NCBI RefSeq assembly: GCF_022230885.1
Contig: NZ_JAKGCT010000004.1
Location: forward strand, 1,922,001 to 1,986,000
Length of the DNA stretch: 64,000 nt
From: Paenalcaligenes niemegkensis
Lineage (GTDB): Bacteria > Pseudomonadota > Gammaproteobacteria > Burkholderiales > Burkholderiaceae_B
Direction of reading: 5' to 3'
Both the position numbers and the translations under genes were made by a program. The notes beneath the pieces are model-generated. The model did not search any database. It saw nothing but the letters and a program-made list of their open reading frames with translations, and was not told where the DNA came from. Of the stretch, positions 48,096 through 58,789 are shown piece by piece (positions within the stretch are counted from its first letter, which is position 1; each line of letters starts with the position of its first letter).

Positions 48096-49130
48096 ATGAC
48101 TTCAATCACGCCAACCGAGGCACTGACACGATGTATCGAGCATCGCGAAATTTTCCACGATGAAATGCTGCACCTGATGCGCATGTTGATGCGCGGAGAG
48201 ATGTCTCCACAGATATCAGCCGCTTTATTGATGGGCTTGCGAGTCAAAAAAGAAACCATCGGCGAAATTGCTGCGGCCGCGGAAGTCATGCGCGAATTCT
48301 CAGTACCCGTGCATACTCCAGACCCGGAAAATTTGCTCGATATGTGCGGAACGGGCGGAGATGGCAGCAACACCTTTAATATTTCCACCGCTTCAATGTT
48401 TGTAGCCGCTGCCGCTGGCGTAAAAGTCGCCAAGCACGGGGGCCGTAGTTCATCCTCTTCATCTGGCAGCGCAGATGTGCTGGAAACCCTGGGGGTGAGT
48501 TTAAACTTAAGCCCTGAGCAGGTGGCCGAATCCATTGAATCCGTAGGCATCGGCTTCATGTTTGCCCCCACCCATCACAGTGCGATGAAAAACGTGGCGG
48601 CTGTTCGTAAAGAATTAGGAGTGCGAACCTTATTCAATATATTGGGTCCACTCACTAACCCTGCCAATGCTGGCAATCAATTGATGGGTGTGTTTCATGG
48701 CGACCTGGTTGGCATCCAGGTTCGGGCCATGCAACGCCTGGGAGCACGCCATGTCCTTGTAGTGTATGGACGGGACGGCATGGACGAAGCCTCGACGGGC
48801 GCATCCACCATGGTGGGCGAACTCAAGGACGACAAGATCAGCGAATACGAAATTCATCCTGAAGACTATGGGATCAGCATGAGTTCCAACCGCAGTATTC
48901 GGGTCGAGTCGTCGCAAGCCTCGGCCGAGCTTATTATGGAAGCGCTCAATAACACCCCCGGCACGGCTCGTGATATCGTGGGCTTTAATGCAGGGCTGGC
49001 GATTTACACTGGCAATAAAGCTGCCAGCATTAAAGAAGGGTTAGCCATGGCCTTTGAAGCCATAGCCTCTGGTGCCGCCAGAGCTAAACTTGATGAACTC
49101 AGATCTTATACACGGAAGTTAAACGAATGA
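48096..49130 (+). CDS. trpD: Anthranilate phosphoribosyltransferase
   Basis: This 344-residue enzyme joins anthranilate to PRPP. Motifs are [17 protein letters not shown] (PRPP binding), [48 protein letters not shown] and [12 protein letters not shown]. It is 18 nt after trpG and overlaps trpC by 4 nt. Confidence 0.97.
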   Translation: MTSITPTEALTRCIEHREIFHDEMLHLMRMLMRGEMSPQISAALLMGLRVKKETIGEIAAAAEVMREFSVPVHTPDPENLLDMCGTGGDGSNTFNISTASMFVAAAAGVKVAKHGGRSSSSSSGSADVLETLGVSLNLSPEQVAESIESVGIGFMFAPTHHSAMKNVAAVRKELGVRTLFNILGPLTNPANAGNQLMGVFHGDLVGIQVRAMQRLGARHVLVVYGRDGMDEASTGASTMVGELKDDKISEYEIHPEDYGISMSSNRSIRVESSQASAELIMEALNNTPGTARDIVGFNAGLAIYTGNKAASIKEGLAMAFEAIASGAARAKLDELRSYTRKLNE

Positions 49131-49921
49131 ACGACATACTCGCTCGAATCCTGGAAACAAAGAAGTCGGAAGTTGCCACCGCGCGGCAATTACGCAGCGA
49201 GTCCGAGCTACTTCGCGAAGCAAAAAACCGTAAGGATGTACGGGGCTTCGCCCGCGCTCTGAATGACAAGAACGCACAGGGTAAATCAGCGGTTATCGCC
49301 GAAATCAAAAAGGCCTCTCCCTCCAAGGGCATCATTCGCGACGATTTCAATCCCGGCGACATCGCCGCCTCGTATGCCGCACATGGTGCTGCCTGCCTGT
49401 CGGTGCTGACGGATGTTCAATACTTTCAGGGCGCATACGATCATTTACGTCAGGCCCGGGCAGCTTGCGCGCTCCCGGTATTGCGTAAAGACTTCATGAT
49501 TGATCCCTACCAGATCATCCACGCTCGCGCCATTGGTGCCGACTGCATTCTACTGATTGTTGCCGCGCTTGACTTACAACAGCTACGTGAATACGAGGCC
49601 CTGGCCTTAGAGCTGGGCATGGACGTATTGGTAGAAGTACACGGGCGAGACGAACTCGAAACCGCATTGCAGTTAAAAACCAATCTGCTTGGCATTAACA
49701 ACCGTGACCTGCGTAGCTTCGAAGTCTCACTTGATAACACGTTGTCACTGCTTGGCGATATTCCTGACGATAAACTAGTCGTTACCGAAAGCGGCATTCT
49801 GACGCGTTCAGACGTAGACACCATGCGCGAGCATAAGGTCAATGCCTTTCTGGTAGGCGAAGCCTTTATGCGCCAACCCGATCCCGGTGTCGCGCTGGAA
49901 GAAATATTTTTCAGCGCGTAA
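49127..49921 (+). CDS. trpC: Indole-3-glycerol phosphate synthase
   Basis: This 264-residue TIM barrel carries [67 protein letters not shown] and VTESGIL, covering all catalytic residues. It closes the 1-(2-carboxyphenylamino)-deoxyribulose phosphate ring. It overlaps trpD; trpF, trpB and trpA are not in this window. Confidence 0.97.
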   Translation: MNDILARILETKKSEVATARQLRSESELLREAKNRKDVRGFARALNDKNAQGKSAVIAEIKKASPSKGIIRDDFNPGDIAASYAAHGAACLSVLTDVQYFQGAYDHLRQARAACALPVLRKDFMIDPYQIIHARAIGADCILLIVAALDLQQLREYEALALELGMDVLVEVHGRDELETALQLKTNLLGINNRDLRSFEVSLDNTLSLLGDIPDDKLVVTESGILTRSDVDTMREHKVNAFLVGEAFMRQPDPGVALEEIFFSA

Positions 49922-49993
49922 GCGTCTGAGCAGCTAAACGTGGTCTAGCAATATAACCAGCCGCGTTTAGCAAGCCCTAACCACAAGGTAGCC

Positions 49994-50758
49994 ATGAGCG
50001 TATCACATACCGACCAGCAACTTGCTTTGATGGATACTCCACCGCAAAACAGCTTGGCTCAAAGCGTGGTTTCCCAAGCCCAGGATCTAACAATAAGCTG
50101 GCGACCCGTCTTCGAGGACAACGATGTCCAGGGTTCGCTTAAGCTTTTAAATCACTGGCTAGATCAGCGCAAGAAAACGGGGGCTATTATTTACCCCAGC
50201 CATCCGTTTAAGGCTTTAGAGCTTATTGCTCCTGAAGATGTCAAAGTTGTTATCCTGGGACAAGACCCCTATCACGGCCCCGAGCAGGCACAGGGGCTGT
50301 CATTCTCTGTTCCGGATACAGTGCGTTGCCCACCCAGCTTGCGCAATATCTTCAAAGAGCTTGCGCGTGAATACCCCGACCAGAACGATCAGCCCAGTTC
50401 AGACCTGACCCGCTGGGCCACCCAGGGCGTCCTGCTTTTAAACACATCATTAACCGTAGAAAACGCAAAAGCCGGGTCCCATGCAGGCAAAGGCTGGGAA
50501 CCCATCACCGATGCAGTCATTGCGCATCTGTTCAAATTTGAAACACCAAAGGTGTTCATGCTGTGGGGCGCCCACGCCCAGGCCAAGCAAAAGCTAATAG
50601 ATAGCAGTACCAAGCATGGCCCTGTACTGTCCCTTGCATCGAATCATCCGTCTCCGTTATCGGCCACCAAGCCGCCTGTTCCCTTTATAGGAAATGGTCA
50701 CTTCAGGCTAGCAAATGAATGGCTGGAAAGCTGGAACCAGACGCCTATCGACTGGTAG
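49994..50758 (+). CDS. ung: Uracil-DNA glycosylase
   Basis: This family-1 glycosylase removes uracil from DNA. The 254-residue protein has VVILGQDPYHGPEQAQGLSFSVP (catalytic Asp), VLLLNTSLTVE and the DNA-intercalating loop HPSPLSA. About 40 extra residues at the N-terminus are not part of the catalytic core. It is convergent with lipA, separated by a hairpin. Confidence 0.97.
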   Translation: MSVSHTDQQLALMDTPPQNSLAQSVVSQAQDLTISWRPVFEDNDVQGSLKLLNHWLDQRKKTGAIIYPSHPFKALELIAPEDVKVVILGQDPYHGPEQAQGLSFSVPDTVRCPPSLRNIFKELAREYPDQNDQPSSDLTRWATQGVLLLNTSLTVENAKAGSHAGKGWEPITDAVIAHLFKFETPKVFMLWGAHAQAKQKLIDSSTKHGPVLSLASNHPSPLSATKPPVPFIGNGHFRLANEWLESWNQTPIDW

Positions 50759-50762
50759 AGGC

Positions 50763-50796
50763 AAAAACGACAACACCGCCTGATTGCGGTGCTGTC
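50763..50796 (-). terminator. Terminator between ung and lipA
   Basis: An 11-bp stem with one mismatch (GACAACACCGC / GCGGTGCTGTC) closes a 6-nt loop. A T-rich stretch (GTTTTTGC) follows on the minus strand, so it mainly stops lipA transcripts. Confidence 0.75.
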
Positions 50797-50819
50797 GCCA
50801 AGAGCATGCCTGATTAAAC

Positions 50820-51821
50820 TTAGGACGCCAATGCCGCGGCCTCGGCCTGTTTATCAGCGTGGTATGACGAACGAACCATGGCCCCCACAGCTGCGTGGGT
50901 AAAGCCCATCTCGTATGCCGCCGCCTCAAGAGCCTTGAACTGGTCCGGCGTGACATAACGCAACACAGGCAAGTGATGCTCTGAGGGCTGCAGGTACTGC
51001 CCGATCGTCAGCATATCTACATTATGCTTACGAAGATCGCGCATCACTTCAAGAATTTCGTCATCGGTCTCGCCCAGCCCAACCATCAGCCCGGATTTAG
51101 TCGGGACGTCAGGACGCATTTCCTTAAAGTCGGAGAGCAGTTTCAGCGAATGTTCGTAATCAGCACCGGGCCGCGCCTGTTTGTATAAACGAGGCACAGT
51201 TTCCAGATTATGATTCATCACATCGGGTGGTGAATCACGCAAGATCTCAAGGGCTTTTGCGAGTCGGCCGCGAAAGTCCGGAACCAGAACTTCGATAGAG
51301 GTATTAGGTGAATGACTGCGTATTTCGCCTATGCATTCGGCGAAATGCGCCGCCCCGCCATCGCGCAAATCATCGCGGTCAACCGACGTAACCACCACAT
51401 AAGACAGTCTCATTTTGCCAATCGCGGCCGCTAAATTGCGGGGCTCGTCCTGATCCAGCGGGTCGGGGCGACCATGGCCCACATCACAGAAGGGACAGCG
51501 ACGGGTACATTTCTCGCCCATGATCATGAATGTGGCGGTTCCGTTACCGAAACACTCGCCAATATTAGGGCATGTAGCTTCTTCACAAACACTGAATAAA
51601 TTGCTCTCACGCAAAATACGCTTGATGTCGTGAAACTTAGAATTGGGCGCCGCTGCCTTCACACGGATCCACTCTGGCTTTTTCAGACGTTCGGTCTGGA
51701 CCACCTTAATCGGAATACGCGATGTTTTCGCTTCAGCAGTTTGCTTGGCCGAAGCGTCGTAGACCTCACGGGGTCGTACAGTTGGCTTGCGTTCAACAGA
51801 GGTATCAACGGTAGAGGTCAT
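50820..51821 (-). CDS. lipA: Lipoyl synthase
   Basis: LipA is a radical-SAM enzyme that inserts sulfur into octanoyl groups on lipoyl domains. From the ATG at 51821 it has 333 residues. It shows the auxiliary cluster motif [12 protein letters not shown] and the SAM-cluster motif [35 protein letters not shown] and an RSSYHA C-terminal serine ligand are also present. It pairs with lipB 153 bp upstream. Confidence 0.97.
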   Translation of the reverse strand: MTSTVDTSVERKPTVRPREVYDASAKQTAEAKTSRIPIKVVQTERLKKPEWIRVKAAAPNSKFHDIKRILRESNLFSVCEEATCPNIGECFGNGTATFMIMGEKCTRRCPFCDVGHGRPDPLDQDEPRNLAAAIGKMRLSYVVVTSVDRDDLRDGGAAHFAECIGEIRSHSPNTSIEVLVPDFRGRLAKALEILRDSPPDVMNHNLETVPRLYKQARPGADYEHSLKLLSDFKEMRPDVPTKSGLMVGLGETDDEILEVMRDLRKHNVDMLTIGQYLQPSEHHLPVLRYVTPDQFKALEAAAYEMGFTHAAVGAMVRSSYHADKQAEAAALAS

Positions 51822-51974
51822 AAGCTCGAATACAACGGCCAAACGTGTTGGCAAAATTAGAATTAGATAATTGTACGGGTGCTCAGCGGTAGCGGCTAGG
51901 GGCATTTAGATAATGACAGTATGCACACTACCCATTGCCCGATGCCCGAATTAACGCCCTGAGCAGGATCCTGC

Positions 51975-52657
51975 TTAACCAGCCTGCGTGGCGACAGCCA
52001 GTTCCAGTCGTTGAGAAAAAGCCTGCACAAGCTTTTTCGATAAGAGGTCGCCTACTTTCGCTACCGTGCCGGAAACGCCACAGCGCCTTAAGTCAGTGGT
52101 CTCGAGCCCCTGAAAACCGCAGGGATTGATTCCCGAGAATGGACTTAAATCCATATCTACATTTAAAGACAACCCATGATAACAGCGGCCATTTCGTACC
52201 TTTATGCCTAAGGCCGCAATCTTGACGAATTCGTCGGCATCGCAGCTTACCCCGATCTGTGCGTGTGCAGGTACGTACACGCCTGGCGCTCCGGGTTTTC
52301 TGCAAGCCTGGGGCAAGCCCAACTCGCCCAGCGCTTCAAGCAGCGCCGACTCTAGTAATGATACATACTCTTTGACGTAGATGCCCATACGTCGAAGATC
52401 TACCAAGCAATAAGCAACTAGCTGCCCGGGACCATGGTAGGTTACTTGCCCCCGCGGTCTGTTTTTACCAACGGAATATCTTTAGGGTTTAAAACATGCT
52501 CGGGTAAGCCCGCCTGGCCCAGCGTATAGACAGGCGAGTGTTGCAGTAGCCAAATTTCGTCTGCACTCTCGTCGTGCCGGCTATCGGTATACTCACGCAT
52601 CGCCTGCCAGATTGGCTGATAGTCGACCTGTCCTGCTAACCAGCGCACTTCTATCAT
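51975..52657 (-). CDS. lipB: Octanoyl-ACP:protein octanoyltransferase LipB (one frameshift in this sequence)
   Basis: LipB moves octanoate from ACP to lipoyl domains before LipA acts. The N-terminal part has [13 protein letters not shown]. After the break come [43 protein letters not shown] and a Cys/Lys pair in [10 protein letters not shown] and the GIKV region. The frame breaks at C52449-52453, and one added base gives [14 protein letters not shown], the most conserved LipB motif. Joined length is about 227 residues. Confidence 0.93.
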
Positions 52658-52681
52658 GACACCTCCAGGCCCTGAACCGCC

Positions 52682-52950
52682 TTATAAAACAATGGACACC
52701 AAAGGATGGCCATGTAAGGCTCGGTACAGATTATCAAGCTGTTCACGAGAGGTAGCGGTAACCCTGAAGGTGAGACCTACATAATTCCCCCTTTGCTGGG
52801 GCGAAACTCAACACCACTAGGATCAAAAGTGGGGTCATACTGAAGCACCAGCTCGGTTAGCGTCTGGGCAAACTCAGGCACTGCCTTCCCCATGACTTTG
52901 ATAGGAAATTCGCTGGGGTATTCGATTAATGAATCTTCAGGACTGATCAT
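52682..52950 (-). CDS. ybeD: YbeD-like DUF493 family protein (one frameshift in this sequence)
   Basis: This small protein (about 89 residues when joined) begins MISPEDSLIEYPSEFPIKVMG. It ends NYVGLTFRVTATSREQLDNLY plus a short tail, the ACT-like DUF493 pattern of E. coli YbeD, a gene linked to lipB in many proteobacteria. The frame breaks at C52787-52791, which needs one more base. The start overlaps the preceding aminotransferase stop (TAATG). Function is unknown. Confidence 0.88.
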
Positions 52951-53822
52951 TAGTCGTCTCCTAGGGCTGTAATCAAATCATCGTAGCCAGCACGAATTTT
53001 TTCGTAGACCGGCCCGGGCACGCCTGTTCCTACAGGCTTGCCATTAAATTGCACGATCGGCAGTACTTCTTTGGTAGCAGAGCTCATCATCAGCTCATCA
53101 GCCGTGTTTACCTCGTCTTCAGAGATGGGACGCGCTTCAAACGACACACCGGCTCTCGCCGCTAACTCTTCTAGCAGTCTGTAACGCACGCCTTCCAGAA
53201 TAAGGTGGTTACGTGGAGGAGCCAGAAGCACCCCATCCCGGACCACCCAAATATTGCAGGAAGCGCCTTCAGTCAGAAAACCATCGCGAAACTGGATGAC
53301 TTCATCTACGCCGTTTTCTAGCGCAGCTTGTCGCGCCAAAACGTTCCCCAGCAACGAAATCGATTTGATATTGCACATTAGCCAGCGCATATCGTCGATT
53401 CTGACGGCGCTTAAGCCATGAACGCGCGACTCCTGGGGTCTGTCAAATGGGGCCACCATACAAAATACTGTAGGTTTGGTGTTTTCCGGGAACGCATGAT
53501 CTCGCATGGCCACACCTCGTGTTACCTGGATATAAACGATGCAGTCACGACCACGCCCCGAGCGGGCTAGCATATCCAGCACCAGGCTTTCCCATTCCTG
53601 GCGTGACCAGCCTACATCTATTTGTATAGCCGCCAGGCTTCGCTCTAGCCGCGCCAAATGGTCTTCCATTAAAAACGCTTTGCCGTTATAGGCTGGTACG
53701 ACATCGTAAATGCCATCGCCATACACAAACCCTCGGTCAAGCACCGAGATTTTTGCGTCGGCCAAGCGCACATAGTCGCCGTTCAAGTACACAACATTAT
53801 CGGGGTCTACGCCTGTAATCAT
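52950..53822 (-). CDS. dat: D-amino acid aminotransferase-like class IV PLP enzyme
   Basis: This 290-residue class IV aminotransferase has VYLNGDYVRLADAKISVLDRGF at the N-terminus, the PLP lysine in CNIKSISLLGNVLARQ, and TEGASCNIWVV and MMSSATKEVLPI that bind the PLP phosphate. D-amino acid transaminase is the best call, as the gene lies between dacC and lipB, a conserved betaproteobacterial order. Branched-chain specificity is a less likely alternative. Confidence 0.88.
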   Translation of the reverse strand: MITGVDPDNVVYLNGDYVRLADAKISVLDRGFVYGDGIYDVVPAYNGKAFLMEDHLARLERSLAAIQIDVGWSRQEWESLVLDMLARSGRGRDCIVYIQVTRGVAMRDHAFPENTKPTVFCMVAPFDRPQESRVHGLSAVRIDDMRWLMCNIKSISLLGNVLARQAALENGVDEVIQFRDGFLTEGASCNIWVVRDGVLLAPPRNHLILEGVRYRLLEELAARAGVSFEARPISEDEVNTADELMMSSATKEVLPIVQFNGKPVGTGVPGPVYEKIRAGYDDLITALGDD

Positions 53823-53889
53823 GCTTGATCTCGTCTCTGTTCCGGACCGGGCTCACCGCCCTGGCCCCTTATTAAAAACCGGTGGTTAC

Positions 53890-55113
53890 TTACTCAAACC
53901 ACATCCGCACTTTATCAACCACCCGGCCGAAAAACCCCGCCTGCGGAACGCTTTGAAGCGCTACCAGCGATTCTTGGCGTAACACCGTACCATCAAGCGT
54001 TAAGCTGACGTTACCTACTTTAGCCCCGCTCTCGACAGGAGCAATCAGAGGCTGCGTGTATTCAGCTACAGGCTTTAAATCGGCTGCCCGGCCCCGGGGG
54101 ACAGTCACAGTAAAAGCAGCGGGTGTGCCCAGGCCAACGGCATCAGACTCGCCTTCCCAAACCCGTGCAGTTACCACCGGCTGGTCTGCACCATAAAGCT
54201 CTACAGTCTCAAAGTTCTGGAAGCTCCAGTTTAATAGTTTAAGGCTATTTTCGATGCGAGCCGCATCGTTAGCTGTACCCACAACAACGGAGATGACCCG
54301 ACGGCCATCGCGCAAGGCAGTGGATACCAGGCAGTAACCTGCGGATTTGGTATGGCCTGTTTTCAATCCGTCTACCGTTGAATCCAACCATAGCAATCGA
54401 TTGCGGTTAGGCTGCTTGATATTGTTGTACTCGTACTCTTTTTCACTATAGTAGGATAAATACTGGGGAAAACGAGTCACCAGGTTTTGGGCCAGAATTC
54501 CCAAATCGCGCACCGTTGTTAAATGGGCGGGGTCTGGCAAGCCGCTGGCATTCACAAAATGCGTGCCGGATAAACCTTGCTTGGCAGCCTCTTCGTTCAT
54601 TAGCGCCGCAAAAGCATTCTCGCTACCCGCGACAGCTTCGGCCAGCGCCACAGTGGCATCGTTACCCGACTGCACAATTACACCCAGCAACAACTCGTGC
54701 ACACTTACGTTCGTATTGGGTTTAATGAACATGCGCGAACCTTCGGTTCTCCAGGCGTTTTCAGACACCAGGACCGGTTGGTCCAAAGTCAGGCGACCAC
54801 TCTCGAGCGCATCAAAAACCAGATACGCTGACATCAACTTGGTTAGCGAGGCTGGCTCTACCTGTTGATTCAAGCCCTGGGCCGCAATGATTTGCCCACT
54901 ATTGACGTCCAGGCTTAACCAGGCAGTGGCACCCAAAATTGGTACCGGTATCGTTGACATCTGGCCGACCATCTCAATGGCTTCAGGGGTCGGCGCAGAC
55001 GCTGCGGCATTTGGAGCCTGTGCATTACTTAGAAAGGAAGCACTTGCTAATGCAAGAGCAGCAACGATATACGAGCAGCGAATAGAAAAACGGGAATTTA
55101 AAATCATTGACAT
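53890..55113 (-). CDS. dacC: D-alanyl-D-alanine carboxypeptidase (PBP5/6 family)
   Basis: This penicillin-binding protein trims the terminal D-Ala of peptidoglycan stem peptides. The 407-residue protein has a signal peptide (cut near SNAQA), the active-site motifs SLTK, SGN and KTG (DGLKTGHTKSAGYC), the PBP5 C-terminal domain, and an amphipathic tail (FFGRVVDKVRMWFE) for membrane binding. Confidence 0.95.
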   Translation of the reverse strand: MSMILNSRFSIRCSYIVAALALASASFLSNAQAPNAAASAPTPEAIEMVGQMSTIPVPILGATAWLSLDVNSGQIIAAQGLNQQVEPASLTKLMSAYLVFDALESGRLTLDQPVLVSENAWRTEGSRMFIKPNTNVSVHELLLGVIVQSGNDATVALAEAVAGSENAFAALMNEEAAKQGLSGTHFVNASGLPDPAHLTTVRDLGILAQNLVTRFPQYLSYYSEKEYEYNNIKQPNRNRLLWLDSTVDGLKTGHTKSAGYCLVSTALRDGRRVISVVVGTANDAARIENSLKLLNWSFQNFETVELYGADQPVVTARVWEGESDAVGLGTPAAFTVTVPRGRAADLKPVAEYTQPLIAPVESGAKVGNVSLTLDGTVLRQESLVALQSVPQAGFFGRVVDKVRMWFE

Positions 55114-55145
55114 GCTTTTTTGATGGGTGGCGGCAATAGCGAAGA

Positions 55146-55790
55146 CTACGGTAGCAATCTCAGTTGCTGAGTAACAATATCCCGCAGCTGCACCAGTTTA
55201 CCGTGGAAAAAGTGCGTAGAGTCAGGTATTACTGTCAGAGCAAGATTTTGAGCGCGAGCAAAATCCATGGCTTCAGACAATGGCACAACCTCGTCTACCT
55301 CTCCGTGAACCAAAAAGGTAGCCTCAGGCAGCTCCAGCTCGCGAAAGCGGAATCGCTCTACGGCAGGTCCAGCCAGAATTAACGCTTCAGGTGCACGTGC
55401 CTGCTCTTCGGACAACATGGAAGACAGCTGTGCAGCTACAGAAGTTCCAAATGAAAAACCTGCCACTACCCAGTTTCCCGAAGCAATCTCGGGATAGGCT
55501 TCTTGAAACTGCTCAACAACGGCATGCATATCGGCGGTTTCACCTACAGCATTATCAAAGCTGCCTTCAGATTTCCCAATACCGCGAAAGTCTGGCCGCA
55601 CAGCAACCAGCCCCTGCTGCACGCATGCCCGGGCTATGGTGGTAACCACCTTGTTATTACGAGCTCCGCCGTGTAAGGGATGAGGATGCAAAACCAGCGC
55701 CCACCCCCGAGGCTCTCCCTCAGGCCAGTCCAGTGCACAATCTACAATGCCGACCTCGCCCTTGAACTGAATGTTTTGAGTACGTGTCAT
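55146..55790 (-). CDS. Alpha/beta hydrolase of the YqiA/CocE-like serine-hydrolase type
   Basis: This 214-residue hydrolase shows LVLHPHPLHGGARNNKVV (oxyanion loop), the nucleophile elbow GFSFGTSVAAQLS, the acid in HGEVDEVVP and the histidine in DSTHFFHGKL. Small hydrolases of this kind are widespread and their substrate is unknown. It is 32 nt upstream of dacC on the same strand. Confidence 0.85.
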   Translation of the reverse strand: MTRTQNIQFKGEVGIVDCALDWPEGEPRGWALVLHPHPLHGGARNNKVVTTIARACVQQGLVAVRPDFRGIGKSEGSFDNAVGETADMHAVVEQFQEAYPEIASGNWVVAGFSFGTSVAAQLSSMLSEEQARAPEALILAGPAVERFRFRELELPEATFLVHGEVDEVVPLSEAMDFARAQNLALTVIPDSTHFFHGKLVQLRDIVTQQLRLLP

Positions 55791-55871
55791 GTCTAAATGC
55801 GATAATAAATAAAAACCATATTAACCCGATCTTTTGAGCAGGCCGTCTCATCCCTACAGGGATAATGCTTT

Positions 55872-56738
55872 ATGTCTTACGTACTTCCCCCACTTGGCTC
55901 TGCCAATCGAATGGCTTCGCAACTAGAGCAAAGCTTAAACCTCTTTAACCACATTGAATGGGTTGAGCGTACCGACTCAACAAACGGCGACCTCATACAG
56001 CGCGCGCGCTCGGGCTCAGGAAGCATCGTACGGCCTTGGCTGCTGGGCGCACACCTGCAAGATCGGGGCCGGGGCCGTGCCGGGCGAACATGGCAAAATC
56101 GGGCGGGCTCTCATCTGATGTTCTCATGTGCTTTTGATATTTTTCTGCCAGCCCGTTCCTTGGCAACCTTGTCCCCACTGGCAGGAGTCGCTGCGTGCGA
56201 AGCCCTGCGCCGTCTGCTTCCGGCCCGGCATCAAGTCGCACTTGCCCTGAAGTGGCCTAATGACATTTTGTGGTACGGCGCAAAACTCGCCGGCATTCTT
56301 ACCGAAGTAACCCGTGCCAGCACGGCCCCTAGCAGTGCCGATCACCATGTGGTGGTCATCGGAATTGGAATTAACCTTGATGACGCACGCTCGCTGAGTC
56401 AATCGTTAAACCGACAAGTGGCTGATTGGTCTACTGTGTGCCAAGACTGTCCCGACATACAGGCGCACCGGCACGCTGATTTGGTCGCAAATATCGCAAG
56501 AGCGTGGTATGAAACCATGAATCAGACTACGGCTTATGGCTTTGACAACCTTAGTAGCCGCTATGCAGAGGTTGATGCATTGTCGGGCCAAAACGTGTCT
56601 ATCATCGACAATGGGCGTACTCTATACTCGGGCATCGCCAGTGGCATCAACGAAACCGGGCAACTGTTGGTGCGCAGCGCTTTAGGCTGCGAAGCGATAT
56701 CTGTCGGCGAAGTTTCAGTTCGCCCCACGCATCGATAA
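55872..56738 (+). CDS. birA: Biotin-protein ligase BirA (no DNA-binding domain)
   Basis: BirA attaches biotin to the acetyl-CoA carboxylase carrier protein. The 288-residue protein has TDSTNGDL, DRGRGRAGRTWQN (biotinyl-AMP loop), KWPNDILW and KLAGILTE. There is no N-terminal winged helix, so unlike E. coli BirA it is an enzyme only, not a repressor. It lies 13 nt before coaX. Confidence 0.95.
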   Translation: MSYVLPPLGSANRMASQLEQSLNLFNHIEWVERTDSTNGDLIQRARSGSGSIVRPWLLGAHLQDRGRGRAGRTWQNRAGSHLMFSCAFDIFLPARSLATLSPLAGVAACEALRRLLPARHQVALALKWPNDILWYGAKLAGILTEVTRASTAPSSADHHVVVIGIGINLDDARSLSQSLNRQVADWSTVCQDCPDIQAHRHADLVANIARAWYETMNQTTAYGFDNLSSRYAEVDALSGQNVSIIDNGRTLYSGIASGINETGQLLVRSALGCEAISVGEVSVRPTHR

Positions 56739-56751
56739 GTCGGCCTGAATC

Positions 56752-57576
56752 ATGATTCTGTTAATTGACATGGGTAATACACGGACGAAACTGCGTCTCT
56801 TTGAACCCGATGCCTTGACGCACCACTCCGACACGGCTGCCTTTCCTCACAACGAGCTTAATCAGATTACAGATTGGCTCAAGAAGACGCCACGGCTCTC
56901 CAAGGTCGCCTACGGCATTAACGTCGTCGACGGCGCCCTGACATCCAGGCTTGAATGCCTGCTGCTGGCTGAAGGGGTGCAGATTCAATGGCTGGACGGT
57001 ACAACGCCTTACACATCACTTGCCAATTCCTATCAGTCAGCTCAAAAGCTGGGCCCTGATCGATGGTTCAGCGCTATAGGGCTGATCGCCACATTAAGGT
57101 TGCCGGCTCAATCGATGATTCACGCAAGCTTCGGGACAGCGACTACAGTAGACACTATCCGTTACGACCCGCAGACTCATCAATATCGCTTTTTAGGTGG
57201 TACGATTCTGCCAGGGCCGCTTCTCATGCATCAGTCGCTTGCCTCTCGCACCGCAAACCTCGGGTTTGGCGAGGGTGAGCTAGAGCTGTTTCCTACTGAA
57301 ACCCGTTCCGCCATCACGACAGGAATTGCTGCAGCACAAACTGGCGCAGTAATGCGTCAATGGTTAGCCACCTATGAACTCGACCGAAAACAGCCTTTAT
57401 TGATTTGCAGCGGTGGGGGCTGGGATTACGTAGAAACAGCACTAAAATCTGCCCTGCAGCAAGAAAGGCATCTTGCCCCGTTCGACAGCGCCTTATTACA
57501 GTGGCGTCTTGCCCCTGCCCTGGACGGTATTGCCGCCATCGCCCGGCAACGACAGAGCAAAGATAGCACCGGTTAG
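56752..57576 (+). CDS. coaX: Type III pantothenate kinase
   Basis: CoaX starts CoA synthesis by phosphorylating pantothenate. The 274-residue protein has the phosphate-binding LLIDMGNTRTKLRLFE, GPDRWFSAIG, ASFGTATTVDT and GGTILPGPLLMHQSL. It uses no feedback by CoA in characterised members. It is paired with birA, as in other Burkholderiales. Confidence 0.96.
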   Translation: MILLIDMGNTRTKLRLFEPDALTHHSDTAAFPHNELNQITDWLKKTPRLSKVAYGINVVDGALTSRLECLLLAEGVQIQWLDGTTPYTSLANSYQSAQKLGPDRWFSAIGLIATLRLPAQSMIHASFGTATTVDTIRYDPQTHQYRFLGGTILPGPLLMHQSLASRTANLGFGEGELELFPTETRSAITTGIAAAQTGAVMRQWLATYELDRKQPLLICSGGGWDYVETALKSALQQERHLAPFDSALLQWRLAPALDGIAAIARQRQSKDSTG

Positions 57577-57649
57577 TTTCTTCGTGCCCTGTCTTTAAAT
57601 TAGAATAGCAGCCATGATATTAAAACGCTTAATTTCAATACCATAAACA

Positions 57650-57814
57650 ATGAAATTCATCGCTTCACTTTGTTTGGCAGCCAATATCGTTGTACTGGCT
57701 TATGGACAAGGCTTTTTCGGTACGGCGCCCAGCGAGTTAGGCCGCACAATAAGCCCTACAATACCAGTAAATACAAATACTATTGCGGTAGGCTTACCTC
57801 TGCCCGGCAATTAA
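57650..57814 (+). CDS. Small membrane-anchored or secreted protein, possibly a truncated SPOR-protein N-terminus
   Basis: This 54-residue frame has a hydrophobic start ([21 protein letters not shown]) followed by [19 protein letters not shown]. In many Burkholderiales the gene after coaX encodes a SPOR-domain protein whose N-terminus looks similar (hydrophobic helix, then a G-x-P-S-E-x-GR segment). Here the SPOR domain is missing. It may be a remnant or a stand-alone small protein. No strong ribosome-binding site is seen. Confidence 0.45.
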   Translation: MKFIASLCLAANIVVLAYGQGFFGTAPSELGRTISPTIPVNTNTIAVGLPLPGN

Positions 57815-57845
57815 AAATACTTATTCATTTAGGGTCTTTTACGTC

Positions 57846-58676
57846 ATGAAACCAATTCGCAAAGCCGTATTTCCTGTAGCAGGAATGGGCACCCGTTTTT
57901 TACCTGCTACGAAGGCAATGCCTAAGGAAATGTTGCCCGTGGTCGATAAACCATTGATTCAATATGCCGTAGAAGAAGCTATTGCCGCAGGCGTGACTGA
58001 ATTAATTTTCATTACCGGACGTAACAAGCGTGCCATTGAAGATCACTTCGATAGCAACCCGGAACTTGAAGCCGATCTACAAGGTAAAAACAAACTGGAT
58101 TTGCTTGAGCGTATCCAAAACATCATTCCTTCGTATGTCAGTTGCATATACACCCGCCAGCCCGCGCCCCTGGGCTTAGGGCACGCTGTGCTTTGCGCAG
58201 CGCCTATCGTAGGCAATGAGCCCTTCCTGGTGATGTTGGCCGACGACTTGATTGACGCTACCACTCCAGTGGCTCGCCAGCTCGTCGAAGCCGCACATCA
58301 ACACAACGGAAGTATCGTAGCAATACAACAGGTTGAGCCTGATGAGACAGACAAATACGGCATCATTTCCGGGCAACGTATTGATACACTCACGACTCAT
58401 TTGAGTGCTATTGTAGAAAAACCAGCTCCGGCAGATGCGCCTTCAACATCGGCTGTAGTTGGCAGGTACGTACTTGAACCTGAAATATTCGATCATTTGC
58501 GTCGCACCCAGGCAGGAGTAGGGGGTGAAATTCAATTGACGGATGGCATTGCTAGCTTATTGAAAGCACGTGATGTATTTGGGTATCAGTACGAAGGAAC
58601 GCGTTACGATTGTGGTAGTAAATCGGGGTTTTTCAAAGCGACGCTAGAGTTCGGCCGTAAATACCACGGGCTGTAA
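57846..58676 (+). CDS. galU: UTP-glucose-1-phosphate uridylyltransferase
   Basis: GalU makes UDP-glucose for polysaccharides and trehalose. The 276-residue protein has [23 protein letters not shown] (nucleotide binding and catalytic Lys), [26 protein letters not shown] and [10 protein letters not shown]. It is a single gene ending 249 bp before the cold-shock gene. Confidence 0.97.
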   Translation: MKPIRKAVFPVAGMGTRFLPATKAMPKEMLPVVDKPLIQYAVEEAIAAGVTELIFITGRNKRAIEDHFDSNPELEADLQGKNKLDLLERIQNIIPSYVSCIYTRQPAPLGLGHAVLCAAPIVGNEPFLVMLADDLIDATTPVARQLVEAAHQHNGSIVAIQQVEPDETDKYGIISGQRIDTLTTHLSAIVEKPAPADAPSTSAVVGRYVLEPEIFDHLRRTQAGVGGEIQLTDGIASLLKARDVFGYQYEGTRYDCGSKSGFFKATLEFGRKYHGL

Positions 58677-58760
58677 GCTTGGAGGGGGAAGATGCTAGCA
58701 AAGTATTTTAACGAATTTACAATTTCGAATCTTATCCGTATTTACACGGCCTGATTTCAC

Positions 58761-58789
58761 TTGACTACGTCATAGCTCCGTAATACGAT
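58761..58789 (+). promoter_or_regulatory. Sigma-70 promoter of the cold-shock gene
   Basis: TTGACT at 58761-58766 and TACGAT at 58784-58789 are 17 bp apart. Transcription from here would give a leader of about 130 nt before the csp start, similar to the long structured leaders of temperature-responsive csp mRNAs. Confidence 0.65.
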
